Source of the DNA: a virus
Virus record (IMG/VR): IMGVR_UViG_3300037963_001722
Location: 1-37,190 of that record
Length of the DNA stretch: 37,190 bases
Reading direction: 5' to 3' (one strand)
Below the pieces are notes generated by a model. The model was not told the origin of the DNA. It saw only the letters and a program-made list of their open reading frames with translations, and ran no database searches. The translations under genes were made by a program, and so were the position numbers. Shown in pieces: positions 1-6,127 of this stretch; positions within the stretch are counted from its first letter, which is position 1, and the number at the start of each line of letters is the position of its first letter.

Positions 1-107
1 CGGCAATTTTCCAGAGGTAGAAAAATGACCATAAAAAAAATAATTGTTAAAATACTTGTGTATGTCAGTTGCGTTTTGTAGTATTGAAAATGTAATATAA
101 AAACAAT
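1..107 (+). repeat. Direct repeat A, copy 1 (promoter-leader cassette)
   Basis: Bases 1-90 are identical to 36121-36210; after two mismatches the match continues to about 107. It carries a promoter and the leader of the gene at 106. The second copy precedes the gene at 36234, whose protein is unrelated, so the repeat is regulatory and not a gene duplication. The window begins exactly at the repeat, so its true left border is not visible. Confidence 0.9.
55..86 (+). promoter_or_regulatory. Early promoter P1 with TGTCAGTTG box
   Basis: CTTG at 55-58, a 20-base gap, then TAGTATTG at 79-86 fits the Bacteroidota promoter pattern (TTTG at -33, TAnnTTTG at -7). The box TGTCAGTTG lies at 63-71 inside the spacer. 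Transcription would start about 14 bases before the ATG at 106. Identical in repeat copy 2. Inferred from motif and position only. Confidence 0.55.
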
Positions 108-366
108 GAATAATAAATATATATTTCGAACAAGACAAACTTACAAGGGAATAACAGTACCTGAAAAAGTTTGGATTACATTTTTAAATAATGGTTTCCA
201 AAAAGAGTGGATACCATTAACAGATTGGCAAGGAAATCAATTATTTTGGAGTGATGAATTAATAGACCAAATTAAAAAAATCGCTGGAGAAAAATTTGGA
301 GCTCCATTTGGATTGTCGCCATGCTCACAAAAAAAGTTAGGCAATGCCTGTATAGATAACTTTTAA
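106..366 (+). CDS. Small early protein, 86 aa, unknown
   Basis: No family recognised. The product is a soluble 86-residue protein rich in Trp and Lys with no membrane segment, and with two Cys in its C-terminal 15 residues. The ATG follows AAAACA, the usual start context here, and lies about 20 bases after promoter P1, so it is probably the first gene of an early transcript with the gene at 376. Gene status is supported by promoter spacing and tight packing with its neighbour; function is unknown. Confidence 0.7.
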   Translation: MNNKYIFRTRQTYKGITVPEKVWITFLNNGFQKEWIPLTDWQGNQLFWSDELIDQIKKIAGEKFGAPFGLSPCSQKKLGNACIDNF

Positions 367-375
367 ACAATAAAT

Positions 376-831
376 ATGAAAACAGATATAAAAAATAAAA
401 CAGAAATAATAATCTCAACAATAGAACACTCAGAAAAAATGAGACAGGGCGTTGGAAGTTGGGGAAATGGATATTTAGAAATACCAAAAGAACATTTTGC
501 ATATGATTATTTAATGAACCACATTGATGGTGCTTGGGGGTTTATAGGCACTTTTTGTGATGAAGAAATAACTTATCATCATCACACAGAAACAGGATTT
601 AAAATTGGTTTTGATACCCTACATGGTTACAACAATGAAAGCCATGATGAGCAATATGTTTTATCTAAATGTAACCAAATTAAGGATTATTTGAATAGTT
701 CTGAGATTAAGAAACAGATTATAGATTCAATGGAACATGAAATAGAAATGTATAAGTTTAAAATAAAAAAAACTAAGGTAAAAGTAAGACAATTAAAAAA
801 AGAATTCTATGATGAAACACTTAAAAAATAA
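376..831 (+). CDS. Early protein, 151 aa, unknown
   Basis: Second gene of the P1 transcript, ten bases after the previous stop. The N-terminal two thirds look globular, with aromatic residues and an unusual YHHH stretch near residue 67. The last ~50 residues are highly charged (KIKKTKVKVRQLKK) and predicted helical, possibly coiled coil or nucleic-acid binding. A terminator follows directly at 857-895, so P1 appears to drive a two-gene operon. No family recognised. Confidence 0.75.
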   Translation: MKTDIKNKTEIIISTIEHSEKMRQGVGSWGNGYLEIPKEHFAYDYLMNHIDGAWGFIGTFCDEEITYHHHTETGFKIGFDTLHGYNNESHDEQYVLSKCNQIKDYLNSSEIKKQIIDSMEHEIEMYKFKIKKTKVKVRQLKKEFYDETLKK

Positions 832-856
832 CTAAATTCAATACATAAATTTAATA

Positions 857-895
857 CCCCTATGAATTCAATAGTAATTTAATAGGGGTTTTTTT
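857..895 (+). terminator. Rho-independent terminator with decamer repeats
   Basis: CCCCTAT (857-863) pairs with ATAGGGG (882-888), followed by T7 (889-895). It ends the operon of the genes at 106 and 376. The loop and stem are built from AATTCAATAG and AATTTAATAG decamers, which recur at other terminators in this window. Confidence 0.85.
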
Positions 896-953
896 ATGCC
901 TTTTTGTGATTGGGAATTTTTGCAAAGTTATACAAAAATAAATTAATATTTGT

Positions 954-984
954 TTTGTCAGTTGGAATTAATTTTGTAATATTG
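954..984 (+). promoter_or_regulatory. Early promoter P2 with TGTCAGTTG box
   Basis: TTTG (954-957), 19 bases, TAATATTG (977-984); the TGTCAGTTG box is at 956-964. The downstream leader closely resembles that following the promoter at 32830, up to the ATG at 1039. It would drive the run of small genes 1039-2143. Confidence 0.65.
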
Positions 985-1038
985 TCTTCAAGTTCATTGA
1001 CATACTGTAAAACAAAGTACAATTAAATAACAATTATT

Positions 1039-1206
1039 ATGAAAGTAAATATCAAAGGCCTTCATAGAATTAGCTGGATGAATTATTGGTCTGGCGTTTA
1101 TGCCGTTTCACCTTTTATTGTTCAGGAGGACATGATTAAACAGGGTTTGAAATGGTATGAAATGAATGAAAGCCAAATAATCAAATTTATAGAAAACAAT
1201 TATTAA
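1039..1206 (+). CDS. Small early protein, 55 aa, unknown
   Basis: The ATG follows the leader CAATTATT that also precedes the genes at 1475 and 32913. The 55-residue product begins MKVNIKGLHR and contains WMNYWSGVYAV, so it is aromatic-rich with a short amphipathic C-terminal helix. It is the first gene after promoter P2. No family recognised; the conserved leader and a frame filling the gap support it as a real gene. Confidence 0.6.
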   Translation: MKVNIKGLHRISWMNYWSGVYAVSPFIVQEDMIKQGLKWYEMNESQIIKFIENNY

Positions 1207-1220
1207 TTAAAAACAATAAA

Positions 1221-1463
1221 ATGGAAAAACAAATTTTAAAAGTAATTAATTCAGATACTCACGCAATTTATCAAGCATACACAGAGGAACATATTAAAAA
1301 CATGTCTGGTAAAAGTGTTTTTCACGAAGGCACTAAATGGGCAAAAAATAGGCAACATTTATTAAAATGTTATAAAGCCGAAGGGGACTTCAACCCCTAC
1401 CATATTTGGTTTAATAATAAATCAAAAGCATTGAGAGTAAAAAAATTAATTTCTAAACTATAA
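1221..1463 (+). CDS. Small early protein, 80 aa, unknown
   Basis: An 80-residue soluble basic protein, 14 bases after the previous stop, with ATG after AAAACAATAAA. It contains KNRQHLLKCYKAEGDFNPYH and a lysine-rich C-terminus. Part of the P2 operon. No domain recognised and no membrane segment. Probably a host-takeover type early protein by position alone. Confidence 0.65.
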   Translation: MEKQILKVINSDTHAIYQAYTEEHIKNMSGKSVFHEGTKWAKNRQHLLKCYKAEGDFNPYHIWFNNKSKALRVKKLISKL

Positions 1464-1474
1464 AAACAATTATT

Positions 1475-1657
1475 ATGACTGTTAAAGAATATTATACAGC
1501 TATTAAAAATGGTGCTATCGTCTGGCACACCATGAATTTTGAAACAGAACAAAAAGCCAGAGAATTTATATATAAAATACAAGACAGGTACACAACAGAA
1601 TTAATTTTTGTTGAAAATGGTTTTGTAGTTGAATATAAAAAAAAGACGCAATTATGA
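1475..1657 (+). CDS. Small early protein, 60 aa, unknown
   Basis: The 60-residue product starts MTVKEYYTAIKNGAIVWHTM and ends in a lysine-rich tail. The ATG sits in the AAAAACAATTATT context used repeatedly in this genome. Its stop overlaps the ATG of the next gene (ATGA), indicating translational coupling. Function unknown. Confidence 0.6.
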   Translation: MTVKEYYTAIKNGAIVWHTMNFETEQKAREFIYKIQDRYTTELIFVENGFVVEYKKKTQL

Positions 1658-1770
1658 AAACAATAAAAACAATTATAGAAAAAATCATTTTAAATGATAC
1701 ATTCATAAAATTATTTGTCTATTTAATGGCAGTAATTTTTGTGATATTTTTCTCAATAGAAATAAATTAA
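1654..1770 (+). CDS. Tiny single-span membrane peptide, 38 aa
   Basis: This short frame starts at an ATGA overlap with the previous gene. The 38-residue product has a charged N-terminus (MKTIKTIIEK) and a hydrophobic stretch (residues ~20-34, LFVYLMAVIFVIFF) long enough to cross the membrane once. Such peptides are common in phage early regions and may modify host envelope functions; no specific role can be assigned. Confidence 0.5.
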   Translation: MKTIKTIIEKIILNDTFIKLFVYLMAVIFVIFFSIEIN

Positions 1771-1774
1771 AACA

Positions 1775-2077
1775 ATGGAAATACACGAAATAAACATCTC
1801 AGACATTAAAAATTATAGAAAATTTAATATTTATTATATAAGTCCAACAAATACTTTAGGCGCAAGGGTTAAAATCACCGAGCCCAAAAGATATTACAAG
1901 GACAAAACAAAATCAATATTTTTGTCATACGATTATGAAATAGGAGAAACTGGCCAGCAGGCATTAAACCATTTAATTAAATTAGGTTTTAATCCAGTTG
2001 CAAGATGCTCAGAGTTTAATTTCTACACGATATTATGTGACAACTGGGCTGATGAATTCTTAGAACTAAAACAATAA
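1775..2077 (+). CDS. Small early protein, 100 aa, unknown
   Basis: A 100-residue soluble protein, four bases after the previous stop with ATG after AAAACA. The sequence alternates strand-like segments (FNIYYISPTNTLGARVKI) with a helix (GQQALNHLIKLGF) and an acidic C-terminus, suggesting a small alpha/beta fold. Fifth frame of the P2 operon. No family recognised. Confidence 0.65.
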   Translation: MEIHEINISDIKNYRKFNIYYISPTNTLGARVKITEPKRYYKDKTKSIFLSYDYEIGETGQQALNHLIKLGFNPVARCSEFNFYTILCDNWADEFLELKQ

Positions 2078-2080
2078 ACC

Positions 2081-2143
2081 ATGATAGAACTACTGACAGT
2101 CGTTATGTTCTTGACATTCATTTACATAATCCTAACCTACTAA
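2081..2143 (+). CDS. Very short hydrophobic peptide, 20 aa
   Basis: The frame encodes MIELLTVVMFLTFIYIILTY, almost entirely hydrophobic, starting three bases after the previous stop and ending just before a strong terminator. It could be a membrane micropeptide or only the 3' leader of the terminator. Kept because position and composition are suggestive; low confidence. Confidence 0.3.
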   Translation: MIELLTVVMFLTFIYIILTY

Positions 2144-2146
2144 ACT

Positions 2147-2169
2147 AAAGGGCTTCGGCCCTTTTTTTT
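2147..2169 (+). terminator. Rho-independent terminator with UUCG loop
   Basis: AAAGGGC, a TTCG tetraloop and GCCC are followed by T8. The C(UUCG)G tetraloop is exceptionally stable. It ends the small-gene operon that begins at 1039. Confidence 0.93.
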
Positions 2170-2185
2170 ATGTCTTGATTCAAAC

Positions 2186-2217
2186 AATTTAACATAATTA
2201 AAGTTATGGTTCATTTT
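2186..2217. repeat. Direct repeat C, copy 1 (32 bp)
   Basis: Matches 35964-35995 at 30 of 32 positions. Each copy lies 15-20 bases beyond a strong terminator. The segment AACATAA...TTATGGTT is an imperfect inverted repeat, so a protein-binding site is possible. Confidence 0.8.
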
Positions 2218-2304
2218 ATTAATTTATATTAATCTTTACAGGGTCTTAATTAATTTTATAATCATAGCTGAAAAAATTTAAATTGTTGATAATCAGTTGA
2301 AAAA

Positions 2305-2455
2305 GATTAATTAAATATATTTTTTTTATTTTATGGCCTACAAATACAAAGAATAATCAATTCTAAGGCCTATTACATTCAATTTAATGGCCTATAAATT
2401 CAATTTAATGGTATTACCCCACAAATAATCTAAAAGGCCTTAAATGGCCTTAAAT
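2305..2455. other. Candidate replication origin or iteron-like control region
   Basis: An AT-only stretch (around 2305-2333) is followed by GGCCTA at 2335, 2367 and 2389, TTCAATTTAATGG at 2378-2390 and 2399-2411 (21 bases apart) and a tandem GGCCTTAAAT pair at 2436-2455. An AT-rich unwinding tract beside direct repeats is the usual form of an iteron origin. This is inference from layout; a regulator-binding region is an alternative. Confidence 0.35.
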
Positions 2456-2579
2456 AAAGGGTACTCTGTGCAAATGCAAGCCTATATTGGATATTACTCA
2501 ACTCTCTATACAGACTATAGTTTGCACCTGACAGTTTGCAGTTATCAATAAATTCAATACCTTAGGCAATTCAATAGGT

Positions 2580-2780
2580 ATGGAAAAATATGATGCAATA
2601 TCTTGGTGTATAAAAAATGGAATAAAGGTTTACGCTGTGCCAAGAGACGCTAAACAATACTTTGTTGAAGTAGATAACAATGGTAATATTACTCGTAGTC
2701 CTAAAACATATGGAAAAAAACAATGGAGTGATAAGGTTTATGAAATATACCTGTACTATTATAAGAAATATTCCAAATGA
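2580..2780 (+). CDS. Small protein, 66 aa, unknown
   Basis: A 66-residue basic, tyrosine-rich protein (MEKYDAISWCIKNGIKVYAV at the N-terminus). It sits alone between the repeat-rich non-coding region and the operator array at 2811. Its ATG lies in a potential hairpin, ATACCT (2557-2562) pairing with AGGTAT (2576-2581), which could mask the start. No family recognised; its isolation beside control regions makes a regulatory role possible but unproven. Confidence 0.6.
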   Translation: MEKYDAISWCIKNGIKVYAVPRDAKQYFVEVDNNGNITRSPKTYGKKQWSDKVYEIYLYYYKKYSK

Positions 2781-2810
2781 CATATAGTCAGTATATATAT
2801 ATTATATATA

Positions 2811-2861
2811 TATTACATAGTGTAATATTATACATAGTGTAATATATTACATGGTGTAATA
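2811..2861. promoter_or_regulatory. Three tandem 17-bp palindromic operators (late side)
   Basis: Three abutting 17-bp units at 2811-2827, 2828-2844 and 2845-2861. Units 1 and 3 have perfect 7-base arms TATTACA/TGTAATA around a 3-base centre (TAG or TGG); unit 2 has TACA/TGTA arms around TAG. The 17-base period is exact. The same core recurs only at 25808-25873. They lie upstream of the tail/head gene block starting at 2947. Confidence 0.8.
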
Positions 2862-2946
2862 CTAAATATATATAATACTATTAATATGACAAACAGACAT
2901 ATGGAATAGTTGAGATACAATATTAACAATAATTATTAATTATAAT

Positions 2947-3657
2947 ATGGCTAAGAAATTTATAGAATTAGAAGTACCGCAAACGCTAAATGATATAACG
3001 CTTGAGCAGTACCAAAAATATATGAAAGTCATGGATGCTCATAAGGACGCAGAACAAACTGATGAGCTAACAAACTTTCTAAACATGAAACTTGTTGAAA
3101 TATTTTGCAACATAAGCCTTGCAGAAGTAGATAAGATTTCTGTAAGAGGTTTTGATAAAGTATTAGAAATATTAAATAAAGCTTTTAGTGAAAAACCTAA
3201 ATTAATTAGAAGGTTTAAGCTTGAAGGTGTAGATATGGGATTCATACCAAAACTTGATGATATTTCATTAGGAGAATATATTGATGTAGAAACTAATATT
3301 TCTAATTGGCAAAAAATGCACGTAGCAATGTCTGTTTTATATAGGCCAGTAAATTTTAAGCTTGGTGATAAATACGGCATAGCACCATATGAAGCAAAAG
3401 AAGAAATACAACTAATAATGAAAAATATGCCAATGGATGTGGTTTTAAGTTCAATGCTTTTTTTTTGCGATTTAGGGAAAACATTGTTGACAGCTATACC
3501 GAAATATATACCAAAGAATCTGACCAAAGAGAATTTGCAAACTCTAGAGACGTATTTGGAAAAAAATGGGGATGGTATCAATCAATTTATGCACTCGCTA
3601 AAGGTGATGTACTTAAAATCGAGAATGTTACAAAACTACCACTTTACCAATGTTTAA
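2947..3657 (+). CDS. Tail assembly chaperone (gpG-like, zero-frame product)
   Basis: A 236-residue mostly helical protein, first of the morphogenesis block and 86 bases after the operator array. The PKLDDISLGEYIDVE and MPMDVVLSSMLFFCDLGK segments resemble tail assembly chaperones of Bacteroidota phages as I remember them. Strong support comes from the overlapping -1 frame, which continues into a natural-looking C-terminal domain, as in lambda G/GT. Such chaperones coat the tape measure during tail-tube polymerisation. Two slippery sites lie in the gene: T_TTT_TTT (3459-3465) and A_AAA_AAT (3561-3567). Confidence 0.65.
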   Translation: MAKKFIELEVPQTLNDITLEQYQKYMKVMDAHKDAEQTDELTNFLNMKLVEIFCNISLAEVDKISVRGFDKVLEILNKAFSEKPKLIRRFKLEGVDMGFIPKLDDISLGEYIDVETNISNWQKMHVAMSVLYRPVNFKLGDKYGIAPYEAKEEIQLIMKNMPMDVVLSSMLFFCDLGKTLLTAIPKYIPKNLTKENLQTLETYLEKNGDGINQFMHSLKVMYLKSRMLQNYHFTNV

Positions 3658-3728
3658 ATTATTTAGCATTTGAAAAAGAAAAAATACAAATAGAACAAGA
3701 AGAAATAAATAAAGCTTACAAAGTATGA
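3465..3728 (+). CDS. -1 frame extension of tail chaperone (gpT-like)
   Basis: This frame has no credible start of its own (TTG, no leader), overlaps the gpG-like gene by 193 bases and runs to the next gene. Its conserved-looking part begins at WGWYQSIYALAKGDVLKI, directly after the A_AAA_AAT heptamer at 3561-3567. Slippage there would give a fusion of about 260 residues (about 207 from gpG plus 53 here). Slippage at T_TTT_TTT would yield the same length with a different middle. It is therefore probably expressed only as a frameshift fusion. Its stop overlaps the next ATG (ATGA). Confidence 0.6.
   Translation: MRFRENIVDSYTEIYTKESDQREFANSRDVFGKKWGWYQSIYALAKGDVLKIENVTKLPLYQCLNYLAFEKEKIQIEQEEINKAYKV
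3561..3567 (+). other. Candidate -1 frameshift slippery heptamer A_AAA_AAT
   Basis: In the gpG frame the codons are GAA AAA AAT; shifting back one base re-pairs both tRNAs on AAA AAA, the standard X_XXY_YYZ pattern. The -1 frame then reads TGG GGA TGG. I did not confirm a downstream stimulatory structure. Confidence 0.55.
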
Positions 3729-4216
3729 CAACATTTTATGACATTATAGACAAAATGAAAACTTATCTTCAAGGTAACAATAATATAAACACGGTTACCT
3801 TTGGTGATTTATTTGAGGTTGACTTAGCAAAACAAACTATATTTCCTTTGGCACACATAATCGTAAACAGTTGTACTTTTCAAGAGCATGTTGTTAGATT
3901 TAATATGCAAATTATTTGTATGGATATTGTGCAAGATTCAAAAGAAGACCTAAAAGACCAAACTAACTATTTTCATGATATTACAAATAAACAAGATGTA
4001 CTCAATACAATGTTTTTTGTTGTCAATGGATTGCAAAGTGCATTAAGAAGGGGTGAGATGTATAGTGATTTATTTCAAATAGATTCTGACTTTGATGCAC
4101 AAATGTTTGAAGATAGATTTGAAAACTTACTTGCTGGATGGTCTTTGACGTTAGATGTCATTGTTCCAAACAATCAAATATCAGATATTAATTCTAACGG
4201 TCAAACTGCTTGCTAA
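3725..4216 (+). CDS. Tail terminator/completion-like protein
   Basis: A 163-residue protein whose ATG overlaps the preceding stop. The N-terminus looks like a small alpha/beta fold: a helix (YDIIDKMKTYLQG), then strands around FPLAHIIVNSCTFQEHVVRFNMQIICMD. Size, fold and its place beside a gp10-like gene fit the tail terminator/completion group that caps the tail tube, but sequence identity is not diagnostic. Several Bacteroidota phages carry a similar protein here, from memory. It is translationally coupled to its neighbours (ATGA before, TAATG after). Confidence 0.5.
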   Translation: MTTFYDIIDKMKTYLQGNNNINTVTFGDLFEVDLAKQTIFPLAHIIVNSCTFQEHVVRFNMQIICMDIVQDSKEDLKDQTNYFHDITNKQDVLNTMFFVVNGLQSALRRGEMYSDLFQIDSDFDAQMFEDRFENLLAGWSLTLDVIVPNNQISDINSNGQTAC

Positions 4217-4764
4217 TGAGTTTTAAATTAAAAAATACAGAAATATTCTTAACTAATTACTCACAAAAATTAATTAGACTAGCACAAGCAAGAATTAACA
4301 AACCTTTTAACAGAACATACAAATCTGGCAGAACTATTACAGCACCGTTGAATTCTTCTGGTAATCTTAGAGAAAGTATTAAGTTGAATAAAAAAGTTGT
4401 AAGAGGTGGTGATTTTTTTCAGTTTAATATTACAGGCAACAGTTATGGGGAAAAAATTGATGAAGGTACAAAAGCTGGTACAAACGTAAAAGTAAATGAT
4501 ATTGTAAGTTGGATAAACAGGAAACCTGTTACTCTTGATTCTATAAAAAATAAAAACAGAGTTGCTAATTTAATTGCACAAAAAATAAATAGAGAAGGTA
4601 TAAAACCAGTACCATTTTTAACAAACCTAGTAAATAAAGAGGTTGATAGTATTATTGGGGTTACACCAAATATATTAACTGATATAAGTGAAAACTTAGA
4701 TGAATTTATGCAAATGTTAGGTTACTCTAAAACTGGACAAACATTTAAAAGAATAGAAAAATAA
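4216..4764 (+). CDS. HK97 gp10-like tail completion protein
   Basis: A 182-residue basic protein; ATG at 4216 shares its A with the preceding TAA (TAATG). The central motif YGEKIDEGTKAGTNVKV, preceded by an SGNLRESI helix and followed by a C-terminal PVPFLTNLVNKEVDSI helix, is the pattern of HK97-gp10-type proteins that join head and tail. A longer frame starting at TTG 4210 exists, but the ATG is better placed. Confidence rests on motif order and neighbourhood. Confidence 0.6.
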   Translation: MSFKLKNTEIFLTNYSQKLIRLAQARINKPFNRTYKSGRTITAPLNSSGNLRESIKLNKKVVRGGDFFQFNITGNSYGEKIDEGTKAGTNVKVNDIVSWINRKPVTLDSIKNKNRVANLIAQKINREGIKPVPFLTNLVNKEVDSIIGVTPNILTDISENLDEFMQMLGYSKTGQTFKRIEK

Positions 4765-4765
4765 C

Positions 4766-6127
4766 ATGTCAACAATAATAAACACAAGAAGTCCTTTTTA
4801 TTTAAAAGTATCAGATAAAGATTTAAGTAGTGTAAAGTTACAATTATATATTTGGACAGGATTACACGCATCAAGAACAAATGCTTACTTAAGATACACA
4901 ATTAGTAAAGACCAAAAATTAGATGAATTAGATAGGGGTACTACTTCGGCCACTACAGCAAACAAACTTGTTGATAGTACACAAAATTTTAGCTCTACAG
5001 TACAGGTTGGTAGTTTTGTTAAAAACACAACAGACAATACGACAGCTTCAGTTACAGCTATTGATAGTAATACTACCTTATCTCTAAGTTCTGATATTAT
5101 GGCATCAGGAAAAAATTATATTATATATGCAAAACCTTATGTTGTTTTTGAATTAGCAGAACTTGCAAGAGATTATATAGAAACAGAATATAACAACTAT
5201 GCAACAGATACTATATGGATTGATGCAGATATAACTATGTTCAACGCTTCTGGCAATATAATACAAGTAAGTGGACAAAATATTGTTACAAATACATTTT
5301 TAGGTATTGATGGTTATGGTTACTTTGAAGACGGAGTAAATCCAAGAACTACAACTACACCAATGGTTTTACAATCGAACACTTCAGAAGTTTATTATTT
5401 TGATGGTCAAGATATAAAAATACCAATATTCGCTGAAGCCTTGCCACTTGTAACATTGACAAGTTCAGCAGGTTCAAATATAAACTGGGAAGCAGCAAAT
5501 GACTTTTGGGAAACTAACGATAGTACATGGGGTTCAGGTTCAACACCTATACAAATTGCAGACAATGGTAACACAAACCAAAAAATACAATATGTAATAA
5601 TTGAAGATACACAGTTACTTGCTGATGGTGATACAGTAACATTTGACACATCTGTATCTGGATATACTGACAAAGTAATAACATTAAGGAAAGTAGAAGA
5701 ATGTAAATTCAGTCCACTAAATATTATATTCTATAATAAATTTGGTGCACTACAAAATATATGGTATTTCAAAAAATCATTTACAGATATAAATATAAGA
5801 AGTGAGAAATTTAAGAATAATATACTTGATATTGAAAATAGTGGCGCAACACCATCTTACGCATTATCAAAACATCAGGAAAAGAAATTTATGGCAAACG
5901 GTAAGGAATCTCTTACTGTAAATAGCGGTTATTACCCTGAAGCCTATAATGAAGTTGTTAGACAAAAAATGTTAGCAGAACAAGTTTGGGTTGACGATAT
6001 AACTAAAGTTTTACCTATTAATCTAAAATCAAATAGCCTTAGATTTAAAAAATCAGTAAATGATAAACTTATAACATATACAGTACAATTCGATTATGCC
6101 TTTGATAAAATAAATAATATTTTATAA
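4766..6127 (+). CDS. Large tail structural protein with duplicated insert domain
   Basis: A 453-residue, beta-rich structural protein of uncertain position in the virion. Residues ~58-120 form an insert (from GTTSATTANKLVDS to SSDIMASGKNYII) that recurs at residues ~653-716 of the next protein. Around it, an N-terminal strand region and the C-terminal segment with EECKFSPLNIIFYNKFGALQ look continuous, so the insert may have been placed into an older protein. Located between tail-completion genes and the tape measure, so a distal-tail or tail-tip role is likely. Its stop overlaps the next ATG (TAATG). Confidence 0.6.
   Translation: MSTIINTRSPFYLKVSDKDLSSVKLQLYIWTGLHASRTNAYLRYTISKDQKLDELDRGTTSATTANKLVDSTQNFSSTVQVGSFVKNTTDNTTASVTAIDSNTTLSLSSDIMASGKNYIIYAKPYVVFELAELARDYIETEYNNYATDTIWIDADITMFNASGNIIQVSGQNIVTNTFLGIDGYGYFEDGVNPRTTTTPMVLQSNTSEVYYFDGQDIKIPIFAEALPLVTLTSSAGSNINWEAANDFWETNDSTWGSGSTPIQIADNGNTNQKIQYVIIEDTQLLADGDTVTFDTSVSGYTDKVITLRKVEECKFSPLNIIFYNKFGALQNIWYFKKSFTDINIRSEKFKNNILDIENSGATPSYALSKHQEKKFMANGKESLTVNSGYYPEAYNEVVRQKMLAEQVWVDDITKVLPINLKSNSLRFKKSVNDKLITYTVQFDYAFDKINNIL

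Larger units (their letters stand above)
835..984 (+). repeat. Direct repeat B, copy 1 (terminator plus promoter cassette)
   Basis: This stretch closely matches 36888-37027. Both copies have, in order, AATTCAATAC and AATTTAATAC decamers, a CCCC/GGGG terminator with a T run, a nearly identical middle (ATGCCTTTTTGTGATTGGG and onward), then the TTTGTCAG promoter ending in TAATATTG. The whole terminator-promoter unit therefore seems to be duplicated as a module. Confidence 0.85.
2170..2579. other. Non-coding stretch between early region and gene 2580
   Basis: No convincing gene in about 410 bases. In order it holds repeat C (2186-2217), an AT-rich tract (about 2305-2333), five GGCCT copies (2335, 2367, 2389, 2436, 2446) with two TTCAATTTAATGG copies, a pyrimidine/purine-mixed stretch with nothing recognised (2461-2545), and two AATTCAATA decamers (2551, 2568) next to the following start codon. 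Confidence 0.7.

Noticed and set aside
25-81. An 18-codon frame (MTIKKIIVKILVYVSCVL) in repeat A
   Set aside because: It overlaps the promoter elements and has no leader; it occurs in both copies only because the DNA is repeated.
2811-2861. CRISPR array
   Set aside because: The units abut without spacers and are palindromic 17-mers; no cas gene is present.
3039-3581. Long antisense frame opposite the chaperone gene, and similar minus-strand frames (5407-5673, 8730-9338, 17872-18330, 21043-21411)
   Set aside because: They lie wholly inside strong + strand genes, lack leaders, and have biased composition expected from the opposite strand of AT-rich coding DNA.
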